59,675 nucleotides of DNA, taken from positions 1-59,675 of the forward strand of contig JBBRXP010000009.1 of NCBI GenBank assembly GCA_038238555.1, given 5' to 3'. Below are positions 48,346 to 56,576 of the stretch, in pieces. A program made the translations under genes and the position numbers. Each line of letters starts with the position of its first letter. Within the stretch, counting starts at the first letter, position 1. The notes under the pieces are model-generated. The model was not told the DNA's origin. It ran no database searches and worked only from the letters and a program-made list of their open reading frames with translations. Source of the DNA: JANNXQ01 sp038238555. Its GTDB lineage: Bacteria; Verrucomicrobiota; Verrucomicrobiia; Chthoniobacterales; Chthoniobacteraceae.

Positions 48346-48705
48346 GGCGCAGAGAGTGTGACGGAGCGCGGCAGGGACGGAAAGCAAATCACAACCACCT
48401 CTCCGAATCGCTGCGAGAGTCTTGCTCTCAAGCGGCTCGAAGGAGCAGGAGGTAAAGCTAAAAGGCCCCCGGCGGAGTTTTTTAGACACCCTCTGAGACT
48501 TCCAAAATCCGCTGTGCAAGTCGCGGTCGCCGGGATATGAGCAACGCGCAAAAATGATCGCCAGTCCCCACCTCACCACCGGCCCGTCCCCATCGGGCAC
48601 GGTCTTGGAAAGGCTCGAGTCGTCCGAGAGCCTTCCGCCCCTTTGCGAGTGCGGGCATTGCCGGGTTTACACACACGCCTTGGTTACCTTCGCTTCCGCT
48701 GAGGC
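48346..48705. other. Spacer between divergent genes, no gene seen
   Basis: This 360-base region separates the minus-strand isomerase-DUF1080 gene from the start of the plus-strand sugar run, so it should hold promoters in both directions. I see a small GAGAGTCTTGCTCTC hairpin near 48412. A GAGG lies just before the ATG at 48706, a possible weak ribosome binding site. No convincing -35/-10 pair or operator was found. Confidence 0.4.
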
Positions 48706-50232
48706 ATGACTCCCGCCCAGAAGATCAAGACCATCGACGAGGCCGCCCTCGCGATGGCTTCACTGCGAAAGGCCGGTAACAAGATCGTCCAGTGCCATGG
48801 TGTGTTTGATCTCTTGCACATCGGCCACTTGCGGCATCTCCAGAAGGCGCGGCAGAATGGCGACTTTCTCGTGGTCACGGTTACTCCCGATCGTTACGTC
48901 AACAAAGGCCCGGGCCGTCCTGCATTCACCGAGATGCTGCGGGCGGAAGCGCTCGCGATGCTTGAATGCGTGGACCTCGTCGCCATCAATCAGTGGCCCA
49001 GCGCGGTGGAAGCCATCAAGCTCTTAAAGCCGGACTTTTACGTGAAAGGCCCCGACTATCGCGAGGCGACCAAGGATATTACCGGCGGCATTCTGAACGA
49101 GAAGCAAGCAGTCGAGTCCGTCGGCGGGAGGATCGCTATCACCGAGGATATTACCTTCAGTTCCTCGAACCTTATTAACCGCCACTTCTCCAACTTCCCC
49201 AAAGAAGTGGGCGCTTACGTCGCTTCTTTTGCGGAGCGTTACCCCATCGGCCAGGTGCTGGGCTATCTCACAGGCGCCAGGGATCTGAAGGTGCTTCTCG
49301 TCGGTGAGTCCATCATCGACGAATACGAATACTGCGAGACGATGGGTAAGTCCGGCAAGGAACCCATCCTCGCCGCGCGCCACCTTCGCACGGAACGATT
49401 TGCCGGCGGGACGCTGGCCGTTGCAAACCATCTCGCTTCCTTCTGCGACCACGTGGATCTCCTTACCTTTCTCGGCACGCAGAACTCCCACGAAGAATTC
49501 ATCCGTTCGAGCTTAAGCTCGAAAGTCCGGCCCACCTTCATCCACCTCGAAGGCGAGCCCACGATCGTGAAACGCCGCTTCGTCGAAAAATATCCATTTC
49601 AAAAAATGTTTGAGATGTATGTGATCACCGACAAGGAATCGCACGAGGCAGGGTCGCAGATGCTATGCTCGAAGCTGGAGGAAACCCTGTCCCAATACGA
49701 CCTCGTCCTCGCCCTCGACTATGGCCACGGCATGCTAGATCAGCGTGCCGTGAATGTCCTCGCCAGCAAGGCCCCGCTCCTTGCGGTGAATACCCAGGTC
49801 AACGCGCACAATCGCGGCTACAACACCATCTCGAAGTATCCGCGCGCCGATTACGTTTGTATTTCGGAAAATGAAATCCGCCTCGATTGCCGGAGCCGCG
49901 AACAAGACCTCCGGCAACTTACCACCGCCGTCGCCGGCAGGCTGCACTGCCCGCGAGTAACCATTACCCGCGGTCAGCAAGGCTGCTTGTGTTACCACCG
50001 CGACGAAGGCTTCTTCGAGGTGCCTGCCTTTACCACCCACATCGTGGACCGGGTAGGCGCCGGCGATGCGGTCTTTGCAGTGACCGCACTCTGCATCCAG
50101 CAAGGCGCGCCCATGGAGGTCGTCGGTTTCACCGCCAATATCGTCGGCGCGCACGCTGTCGGGATGGTGGCAAATCAGCGCCCCATCGACCGCATCCCTT
50201 TGATGAAACACATGGAAGCCATCCTAAAATGA
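48706..50232 (+). CDS. Bifunctional cytidylyltransferase-like / PfkB sugar kinase protein
   Basis: This 508-residue fusion has an N-terminal nucleotidyltransferase (about 25-155) with GVFDLLHIGHLRHLQ (HxGH at 38-41) and a C-terminal PfkB carbohydrate kinase (about 190-505) with VDRVGAGDAVFA (catalytic Asp454). The order is the reverse of E. coli HldE, where the kinase comes first. By analogy it could phosphorylate a sugar at C1 and then activate it with a nucleotide, giving an NDP-sugar. Whether ADP, CDP or another nucleotide is used is not visible. It is the first gene of a ten-gene plus-strand run that looks like a pathway for an unusual surface sugar. Confidence 0.88.
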   Translation: MTPAQKIKTIDEAALAMASLRKAGNKIVQCHGVFDLLHIGHLRHLQKARQNGDFLVVTVTPDRYVNKGPGRPAFTEMLRAEALAMLECVDLVAINQWPSAVEAIKLLKPDFYVKGPDYREATKDITGGILNEKQAVESVGGRIAITEDITFSSSNLINRHFSNFPKEVGAYVASFAERYPIGQVLGYLTGARDLKVLLVGESIIDEYEYCETMGKSGKEPILAARHLRTERFAGGTLAVANHLASFCDHVDLLTFLGTQNSHEEFIRSSLSSKVRPTFIHLEGEPTIVKRRFVEKYPFQKMFEMYVITDKESHEAGSQMLCSKLEETLSQYDLVLALDYGHGMLDQRAVNVLASKAPLLAVNTQVNAHNRGYNTISKYPRADYVCISENEIRLDCRSREQDLRQLTTAVAGRLHCPRVTITRGQQGCLCYHRDEGFFEVPAFTTHIVDRVGAGDAVFAVTALCIQQGAPMEVVGFTANIVGAHAVGMVANQRPIDRIPLMKHMEAILK

Positions 50233-50306
50233 TGAACCAACGTCGCAGCTGCGACGTCCCCGTCGCAGGAAGTGCCCGCGGCGCCCTCGCCGCGAGGCTG
50301 GTTCAT
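50232..50306. repeat. Nested palindrome between the first two genes of the sugar run
   Basis: ATGAACCA (50232-50239) pairs with TGGTTCAT (50299-50306) over a 59-base interval. Inside it is a perfect 18-base palindrome, ACGTCGCAGCTGCGACGT (50240-50257), with a further GTCGCAG copy. The element starts at the stop of the previous gene and lies before the ATG at 50326. It may attenuate or process the transcript. Confidence 0.7.
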
Positions 50307-50325
50307 TGCCAGAATAACTTACAAA

Positions 50326-51360
50326 ATGTCCGCTAACATCGACGTGCCGGAACTAATCCGCGAACTAATCCTCCGCGAGTTACACAAGGAGGCGCACGAC
50401 TTTCAGCAATTGAAAGGCGGCCGCAACAGCCGCGTCTTCCGCGTCGATTGCGATGACCGTTCGACGCTGGCCGCGAAAGTCTATTACCGGTCGCCGGATG
50501 ATCTTCGCGATCGCATGGGATGCGAGTTTCGCGCGCTTCAGTTCTTGAAGTCCGAAGGAGTGCGCCAGGTCGCAACCGCCTTCGCCGCGGATACCCAGCA
50601 CGATATTGCAATCTACGAATACATCGACGGGCAGTTACCCCAGTCCAGCGACATTTTCGTCGCCGAGATCGATCAAGCAGTTGAGTTTCTCCACACGCTC
50701 AAAGAGATCGCCGACTCAGGACGCGCTGATCACTTACCGCCGGCCTCGGAAGCATGTTTCTCCATCGAAGCAGTGCTCCAAAACATCGATGGCCGCATGC
50801 GCACTCTCGAAAAGGCGTCGGCCACGGAACCCGCGCTCGCCGATTTTTTGCAGAATCATCTCGCGCCATTCCGCCGCGTCTCTGAATCCTGGTGTCTCCA
50901 GTATGGCCCCGATGTTCTCGTCGAAATCCCCGCCGCGGAACGCACGCTGAGCCCATCCGATTTCGGATTTCACAATGCCCTCCGGCGAGCGGACGGAAGG
51001 CTCGTCTTTCTCGATCTCGAATACTTCGGTTGGGACGACCCGGCGAAAACCATCGCGGACTTCCTGCTCCATCCCGCCATGGATTTGCCTCTCCAAATCA
51101 AGCAACATTTTTTTTCGAGCATCCTCAATGCCTTTCCGACAGTGCGCGGACTTGGCCACCGAGTGCGGGCGGTTTATCCCTTGTTCGCACTGAAATGGTG
51201 CGCCATCCTCCTCAACGAATTTACGCGCGAGCATGGTGCCCGACGGTCTTTCTCAGTGGGCGCCGCCGGCGTCTGGAGCGGGGCGGACCAACTGGCAAAG
51301 GCAAGGCGCCTGCTTGCGCAAGTGATGAATGACTACCGCGATTTCCCTTACCACGCCTGA
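50326..51360 (+). CDS. APH-family phosphotransferase
   Basis: This 344-residue protein looks like an aminoglycoside-phosphotransferase/choline kinase-type enzyme. An N-lobe has FQQLKGGRNSRVFRVDCDD and an ATP lysine in LAAKVYYRS, then IYEYIDGQLP (hinge). The catalytic loop reads LSPSDFGFHNALRR, with the metal-binding Asp in FLDLEYFGWDDPAKT. The usual HxD of the catalytic loop is replaced by Ser-Asp, with the Asp kept. In the context of the sugar run it may phosphorylate a sugar or sugar acid, such as a heptose or branched sugar. ATG 50326 is used, since upstream codons come from the hairpin. The 3' end overlaps the transketolase start by 32 bases. Confidence 0.82.
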   Translation: MSANIDVPELIRELILRELHKEAHDFQQLKGGRNSRVFRVDCDDRSTLAAKVYYRSPDDLRDRMGCEFRALQFLKSEGVRQVATAFAADTQHDIAIYEYIDGQLPQSSDIFVAEIDQAVEFLHTLKEIADSGRADHLPPASEACFSIEAVLQNIDGRMRTLEKASATEPALADFLQNHLAPFRRVSESWCLQYGPDVLVEIPAAERTLSPSDFGFHNALRRADGRLVFLDLEYFGWDDPAKTIADFLLHPAMDLPLQIKQHFFSSILNAFPTVRGLGHRVRAVYPLFALKWCAILLNEFTREHGARRSFSVGAAGVWSGADQLAKARRLLAQVMNDYRDFPYHA

Positions 51361-52174
51361 CGCCATCGCCCTCGATCGACGCTCCAAGGAACTGCGCAAG
51401 ATGATCGTCCGCGCGATCGCGGCGGGCAGGCGCGGCCATGTCGGAGCGGCCTTCTCGCTCGTGGAAATTTTGCGCGCGCTCTACGACAACATCTTGAAAT
51501 ACGACCCCGCTCATCCGCGGTGGCCCGATCGTGATCGTTGCATTCTAAGTAAAGGCCATGGCTGCCTCGCCCTCTATGCATTGCTTGCAGACAAAGGCTT
51601 TTTCCCTGCAGCCGAGTTACTGAAATTTTGCGCGCCGGATGGCATCCTCGGCGGCCATCCCGAATACGGAAAGGTGCCCGGCGTGGAAGCTTCGACCGGC
51701 AGTCTTGGTCATGGCTTATCCATCGGCGTCGGCTTTGCGCTCAATGCCAGGCTCGAAGGGCAGAAGCACCGGGTCTTTGTCATCGTCGGCGACGGCGAGT
51801 GCAGCGAAGGCAGCATCTGGGAAGCCGCGCTCTGCGCCGCCAAGCACCGACTCGATCAACTTACCGTCCTGGTCGATTACAACAAGCAACAGACCTACGG
51901 CACCATCGCCGAGGTTCAGGGCGTCGAGCCATTCGCGGATAAGTGGGCGGCTTTCGGGTTCGTCGTCCGAGAAGTCAATGGCCACGATGTTTCCGCACTT
52001 ACAGCCGTGCTATCCGAGGTTCCTTGCGAGGCAAACAAACCGACCGCCATCCTCTGCCACACCATCAAGGGCAAAGGAGTAAGTTTCACGGAAGGCAACC
52101 TGGGCTGGCATCACAAATCAAAAGTAACTCAAGCCGAAGCAGAGTCCCTCTTCGCCGCCCTCTCCACGGAATAA
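51329..52174 (+). CDS. Transketolase, N-terminal (thiamine-pyrophosphate) subunit
   Basis: This 281-residue protein is the TPP-binding half of transketolase: HVGAAFSLVEILRALYDNIL, ILSKGHGCLALYALLADKGF, and the GDG motif in IVGDGECSEGSIWEAALCAA followed by VDYNKQQTYG. It forms the active enzyme with the product of the next gene, whose start overlaps its stop by one base (TAATG). Transketolases move two-carbon ketol units and so can extend or shorten sugar chains. In a surface-sugar run this is likely used to make a 5- to 8-carbon ketose. This is inference. The separate N and C subunits are typical of such clusters and of archaea. Confidence 0.92.
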   Translation: MTTAISLTTPDAIALDRRSKELRKMIVRAIAAGRRGHVGAAFSLVEILRALYDNILKYDPAHPRWPDRDRCILSKGHGCLALYALLADKGFFPAAELLKFCAPDGILGGHPEYGKVPGVEASTGSLGHGLSIGVGFALNARLEGQKHRVFVIVGDGECSEGSIWEAALCAAKHRLDQLTVLVDYNKQQTYGTIAEVQGVEPFADKWAAFGFVVREVNGHDVSALTAVLSEVPCEANKPTAILCHTIKGKGVSFTEGNLGWHHKSKVTQAEAESLFAALSTE

Positions 52175-53106
52175 TGCGCAAGACTTCGCTGGACATGGTC
52201 TATGAGCTGGCGAAGCGCGACTCTCGCGTGATCTTCATCGGCTCCGATCTCGGGCCCGATACCCTCAAGCAACTCAAGGCGGAACTGCCCGGTCAATTCC
52301 TGATGGAAGGCGTAAGCGAGGCTAACATCGTGAGCATGGCCGCCGGCCTTGCCATGGAGGGAAGGATTCCTTACATCAATACGATAGCCACCTTCCTTAC
52401 CCGCCGATGCTACGAGCAGATCGTGCTGGACCTCGGCTTACATAAGACAAAGGTCCGGCTCATCGCCAGCGGCGGCGGCCTGGTTTATGCCCCGCTCGGA
52501 CCTACTCACCTCGCCATCGACGACATCGCCATCCTCCGCGCCGTGCCGCACATGACCATTCTCGCACCCGCCGACGCCGCGGAAATGCGCAGGCTGATGT
52601 TACAGACGCTCGACGTGGACGGGCCCGTGTATATCCGACTCGGGAAAGGTGGCGATCCCATCGTGAGTCGCGACGACTTACCCTGCGAGATCGGCAAAGC
52701 CATCGAAATGCGAGAAGGCTGCGACGCGCTCATTGTTACCACGGGCATCTGCTTGCAGCTCGCTCTGGATGCCGCCGTCGAGTTACAAAACCGCTGTATC
52801 TCCACCGGTGTCCTTCATGTTCATACTTTGAAACCGCTCGACTCTTCCGCCATCGCCGCCAGCGTATCCCGAGTGCCGATCATAGTAACCATCGAAGAGC
52901 ATACCCTCATGGGCGGCCTCGGCAGCGCGGTCGCGGAGATTGTGGCCGAGGCAGGCTTCATGCCCGCGAAACGTTTCAAGCGCATCGGCATCCCCGATGT
53001 ATTTCCCGACCAATACGGCTCGCAAGCAAGCTTGATGGCACGTTACGATATCACATCCGAGCGACTGATCGCCGTCGTTCAGCACTTGCATGAAGCCCAT
53101 GAATAA
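52174..53106 (+). CDS. Transketolase, C-terminal subunit
   Basis: This 310-residue protein has the pyrimidine-binding domain (SLDMVYELAKRDSRVIFIGS, EGVSEANIVSMAAGLAMEGR) with the catalytic Glu in VSEANIV. The C-terminal domain has TGICLQLALDAAVELQN and VTIEEHTLMGGLGSAVAEIV. Together with the preceding subunit it makes a complete transketolase. It starts at ATG 52174 overlapping the upstream stop and overlaps the following methyltransferase start by up to 17 bases. Codons such as TTA are frequent here despite high GC. Confidence 0.92.
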   Translation: MRKTSLDMVYELAKRDSRVIFIGSDLGPDTLKQLKAELPGQFLMEGVSEANIVSMAAGLAMEGRIPYINTIATFLTRRCYEQIVLDLGLHKTKVRLIASGGGLVYAPLGPTHLAIDDIAILRAVPHMTILAPADAAEMRRLMLQTLDVDGPVYIRLGKGGDPIVSRDDLPCEIGKAIEMREGCDALIVTTGICLQLALDAAVELQNRCISTGVLHVHTLKPLDSSAIAASVSRVPIIVTIEEHTLMGGLGSAVAEIVAEAGFMPAKRFKRIGIPDVFPDQYGSQASLMARYDITSERLIAVVQHLHEAHE

Positions 53107-53761
53107 CTTGATGAATTTCGTTACCCCGCTGCATAAGAGAACCAAACGAGACTATCTCGCCCGCATGGTGGACGACAAGGTCCACTGCATGCACAAGGCC
53201 AAGGAGTATGAGGCCGATTACTGGGACGGCGACCGCCGTTACGGATACGGCGGATACAAATACGACGGCCGCTGGAAGGCCGTGGCCGAGAAAATGATCG
53301 CGACCTACAGCTTGAAGCCCGACGCAAAGATCCTGGACGTCGGCTGTGGCAAGGCGCACTTACTCCACGAGTTTCAACAACTCCTGCCGGACGCCGAGCT
53401 ACATGGCTTTGACGTCTCGCGCCACGGGCTGGCCGACGCTCCGGAACCCATCCGCGACCGCCTTTTCAGGTATCGCGCTCAGGATGCCTATCCTTATGGA
53501 GATCACTACTTCGACCTCGTTCTATCCTTGGGTTGCTTCCACAATCTCCGCCTCTTTGAGTTAAAGACCGCGCTCGGGGAAGTGGAGCGCGTCGGGAAGG
53601 AGAAATACGTGATGCTCGAGAGTTACCGCAATGAACTTGAGCAATTCAATCTTCAGTGCTGGGCACTTACCTGCGAGTCATTCTTCGACACCGCCGAGTG
53701 GATATGGCTCTACCGGCACTTCGGTTACTCGGGCGATTACGAATTCATCTACTTCGAGTGA
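53090..53761 (+). CDS. Class I SAM-dependent methyltransferase
   Basis: This 223-residue protein has the Rossmann-fold SAM motif ILDVGCGKAHLLHEFQ (about 83-98). A short motif II region follows (DLVLSLGCFHNLRLFEL), with an aromatic-rich C-terminus (WIWLYRHFGYSGDYEFIYFE). It probably O- or C-methylates a sugar intermediate. Possible starts are ATG 53090, 53099 or 53111; 53090 gives an overlap of 17 bases with the transketolase gene. The next gene's GTG overlaps its stop (GTGA), so expression is coupled. Confidence 0.85.
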   Translation: MKPMNNLMNFVTPLHKRTKRDYLARMVDDKVHCMHKAKEYEADYWDGDRRYGYGGYKYDGRWKAVAEKMIATYSLKPDAKILDVGCGKAHLLHEFQQLLPDAELHGFDVSRHGLADAPEPIRDRLFRYRAQDAYPYGDHYFDLVLSLGCFHNLRLFELKTALGEVERVGKEKYVMLESYRNELEQFNLQCWALTCESFFDTAEWIWLYRHFGYSGDYEFIYFE

Positions 53762-54795
53762 AGACAAAAGCAGCCATCCTTACTGAGCTTAACTCACCGC
53801 TCGTAGTGGACGAGATCGAAATACCCAAGCTGAAATGCGGCCAAGTGCTCGTGCAAGTATGCTGCACAGGCATCTGCGGCGCGCAGCTCGGTGAGATCGC
53901 GGGGAACAAGGGACCGGATAAGTATTTGCCACATCTCCTCGGGCACGAAGGCGGAGCCGTCGTCCTCGAAGTCGGCCCCGGTGTCACCCATGTGCGTGCC
54001 GGCGATCGTGTGGTCATGCACTGGCGCAAGGGCGCAGGCATCCAGGCGCCCGCCCCCGAGTACCGGTGGAACGGTCGCACCGTGAATGCAGGCTGGGTGA
54101 CGACGTTTAACGAACACGCCATCGTCTCGGAAAACCGTCTCACTCCCATCGCTGAAGATGTCGATTTTGAAGTCGCTGCGTTGATGGGTTGCGGAGTCAC
54201 CACCGCGCTCGGATTGATCAATAACGACGCACAGATCAAGATCGGCCAATCCATCGCCATTTTCGGCTGCGGTGGCGTGGGACTTAACATCGTGCAGGGC
54301 GCGGCGATGGTGGCCGCCGACCCGGTCATCGCGATCGATATCCGCGACAACAAACTGCAACTTGCCAGGGAATTTGGCGCAACCCACGTGATTAACTCCA
54401 GCCAGGCAGATGCGCGCGAAGAACTTCGCAAGATCGTAGGCAAGAGCGGCGTGGACGTCGCGGTGGATAACACCGGTCAGGTCAAAGTCATCGAGCTGGC
54501 TTACGACCTGACCGCCCCGCAAGGTCGGACTCTCCTGGTGGGTGTCCCTCGCCACGACCAGGACATCACCATCCACTCGCTGCCGCTGCACTTCGGGAGA
54601 GTTCTCACAGGTTGCGAGGGTGGCCACACCAATCCGACCGTGGACATCCCGCGTTACCTGAATCTAGTGCGCAAAGGCAAAATGAAACTCGACCGCCTAA
54701 TCACCCATCGCTTCTCCCACTTGGAGCAGATCAATAGCGCGCTCGATTCCGTGCGCGCGGGTGAAGCCGGCAAGTGCCTCATCTCAATGCCATGA
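53758..54795 (+). CDS. Zinc-type alcohol dehydrogenase-like (MDR) oxidoreductase
   Basis: From GTG 53758 this 345-residue protein has the MDR N-terminal fold with Cys40 in VCCTGICGAQLGE and His63-Glu64 in LLGHEGGAVVLEVG. The nucleotide-binding motif is IFGCGGVGLNIVQGAAMVAA (about 168-187), with VIAIDIRDNKLQLAREFGA giving NAD rather than NADP preference by its Asp. The four-Cys structural-zinc lobe is absent, so it may be a variant family. In this run it likely oxidises a hydroxyl of an activated sugar to a keto group for later transamination. The GTG overlaps the upstream stop and its stop overlaps the next start. Confidence 0.87.
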   Translation: MKTKAAILTELNSPLVVDEIEIPKLKCGQVLVQVCCTGICGAQLGEIAGNKGPDKYLPHLLGHEGGAVVLEVGPGVTHVRAGDRVVMHWRKGAGIQAPAPEYRWNGRTVNAGWVTTFNEHAIVSENRLTPIAEDVDFEVAALMGCGVTTALGLINNDAQIKIGQSIAIFGCGGVGLNIVQGAAMVAADPVIAIDIRDNKLQLAREFGATHVINSSQADAREELRKIVGKSGVDVAVDNTGQVKVIELAYDLTAPQGRTLLVGVPRHDQDITIHSLPLHFGRVLTGCEGGHTNPTVDIPRYLNLVRKGKMKLDRLITHRFSHLEQINSALDSVRAGEAGKCLISMP

Positions 54796-55340
54796 TCACG
54801 AGACAACAGAATGAGGAAGTGCTGTACGCCGACGAATCGCTCGTAACAGTCCGGCGCAGCGACGTCGAAACGCTGAAAGAAAGAAGTCGAGGCAATGAAC
54901 GCGGACGAATCAGGCTATGTGCGCACGAGGATGTCGATGACCCACTTCACGAAATGTTCATCGTTCACCGCAAGAATATCTATGTCAGACCCCACAAGCA
55001 CTTAAATAAGAGCGAGTCGTTCCACTTGATGGAGGGGGCGGTGGATGTTGTCTTGTTCGATGAGACAGGAAACATTACCGGGGTCATTGGCATGGGCGAC
55101 TATGTTTCGGGACGTGACTTTTTTTACAGAGTGTCGGACCCTCATTACCACACCTTGCTAATACGTTCGGAAGTCGTGGTGTTCCACGAAACCACCAACG
55201 GACCTTTCAACCGTTCGGATACCATATTCGCGCCTTGGGCTCCGGATGATTCGGACGTCGCCGGACGGCAACACTTTTTGGAACAGTTGAATCGCGATGT
55301 GGAGAGACTGACTGTCCGCTACAACGCCACCAATGAGTAA
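54792..55340 (+). CDS. WbuC-like cupin protein
   Basis: This 182-residue protein starts at ATG 54792, overlapping the previous stop (ATGA). It contains a cupin barrel with metal ligands in YVRPHKHLNKSESFHLMEG and later DPHYHTLLIRSEVVVFHE. This is the pattern of WbuC-type cupins found in O-antigen and capsule clusters, where they are thought to be sugar isomerases or epimerases of unsettled function. The surrounding run of sugar genes strongly supports a role in the same pathway. It overlaps the following gene by 8 bases. Confidence 0.83.
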   Translation: MITRQQNEEVLYADESLVTVRRSDVETLKERSRGNERGRIRLCAHEDVDDPLHEMFIVHRKNIYVRPHKHLNKSESFHLMEGAVDVVLFDETGNITGVIGMGDYVSGRDFFYRVSDPHYHTLLIRSEVVVFHETTNGPFNRSDTIFAPWAPDDSDVAGRQHFLEQLNRDVERLTVRYNATNE

Positions 55341-56574
55341 GTCCAATTATCGACGCGACACTTGCCGCCTCTGCGGGAGCGGAAGTCTTGAAGAAGCTCT
55401 CACGTTGGAGCCTACTCCGCTGGCGGATTCTTACGTCCCCTCGGCGCGCCTCGGCGAAGTTCAGAAGACTTATCCGCTCTGTCTCGACTTATGTCGCATC
55501 TGTGGGTTTGTGCAACTCCGCGATGTGATCCTTCCCGAAGCTATTTACATAGACTACATCTACGAGACCAAGAGCTCCCTGGGGTTGCTGCAGCACTTTC
55601 AAGAGTACGCGAAATCCGTGTTTGCGCGGCTGAAACTCCTGCCAGGCTCGCTCGTGATCGACATTGGAAGCAACGACGGAACTCTACTGCGGGCTTTTAA
55701 CAAGCACGGGATGCGAGTGCTTGGAGTAGATCCCGCTCGTGAGATTGCCCGGAAAGCTTCGGAGTCGGGCGTGGAAACCCTGCCCGACTTCTTTACCCCG
55801 GAGTTCGGTCGGAAAATTAAGCAGGAGCGCGGTCCCGCAGCGATTGTTACTGCCAACAACTTGTTCGCGAACGTCGATGACTTAACCGAAATGACCGACA
55901 CCATTCGGGATCTGCTAGCGCCCGACGGGGTCTTTGTCTTCGAAAGCTTCTACATGGCAGACCTGATGCGGAACATGGTGTTCGACTTTATCTACCATGA
56001 GCACCTTTCTTACTTTTCGGTAAAGCCATTGGCGGGCTTTTTCCAACGCCGCGGAATGGAATTGATCGACGTGGAGCGCGTTCCAACCAAAGGCGGTTCC
56101 TTGCGTTACACGGCGCAACTTGCCGGCGGACCCAGGAAGGTCTCACCATCCGTTGCGGAGTTGATTGCGCATGAGACAAGCATTGGCTTGCACCGCGTGG
56201 AAGGTTTCAGAACGTTTACCGGGCGAATAGACTCGGCGAGATCGGAACTTCACAAACTGCTGCGTGAACTGAATGCACAAGGGAAGAAGACCGATGGTTA
56301 CGGCGCATCGGCCACCACCACGACGCTGGCTTATCACTTCAAGCTGGGCGACGCGATGGGTTGCATCTATGACGATTACCCTGCGAAACAAGGCTTGTTC
56401 AGCCCAGGTCAGCACCTTCCTGTGTTACCCTCTCAAGCCATCTACGATCGGAAGCCGGATTACGTTCTGATCCTGGCTTGGAGATATTTCGATCCGGTCG
56501 TCAGGAAGCATCAGGTTTTCATGGAACAAGGTGGACATTTCATTGTGCCGTTGCCTCAGCTTAAGTTGATCTAA
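55333..56574 (+). CDS. Sugar C-methyltransferase with N-terminal zinc-binding domain
   Basis: This 413-residue protein has the three-part layout of TylCIII/NovU-type sugar C-methyltransferases. A zinc domain has Cys11, Cys14, Cys54 and Cys57 (TCRLCGSG and CLDLCRICGF). A SAM-binding core has VIDIGSNDGTLLRAFNKHGM near 108-127. A C-terminal domain follows with KTDGYGASATTTTLAYHF and the final HFIVPLPQLKL. Members add a methyl group at the C3 or C5 of a keto NDP-sugar. This points to a branched or deoxy-keto product and fits the preceding dehydrogenase. It lies 2 bases before the aminotransferase gene. Confidence 0.88.
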   Translation: MSKSNYRRDTCRLCGSGSLEEALTLEPTPLADSYVPSARLGEVQKTYPLCLDLCRICGFVQLRDVILPEAIYIDYIYETKSSLGLLQHFQEYAKSVFARLKLLPGSLVIDIGSNDGTLLRAFNKHGMRVLGVDPAREIARKASESGVETLPDFFTPEFGRKIKQERGPAAIVTANNLFANVDDLTEMTDTIRDLLAPDGVFVFESFYMADLMRNMVFDFIYHEHLSYFSVKPLAGFFQRRGMELIDVERVPTKGGSLRYTAQLAGGPRKVSPSVAELIAHETSIGLHRVEGFRTFTGRIDSARSELHKLLRELNAQGKKTDGYGASATTTTLAYHFKLGDAMGCIYDDYPAKQGLFSPGQHLPVLPSQAIYDRKPDYVLILAWRYFDPVVRKHQVFMEQGGHFIVPLPQLKLI

Positions 56575-56576
56575 GG

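Noticed and set aside
46750..48540. Long plus-strand frame opposite the isomerase-DUF1080 gene
   Set aside because: Shadow of a well-conserved two-domain protein; composition is Arg/His/Ala-rich.
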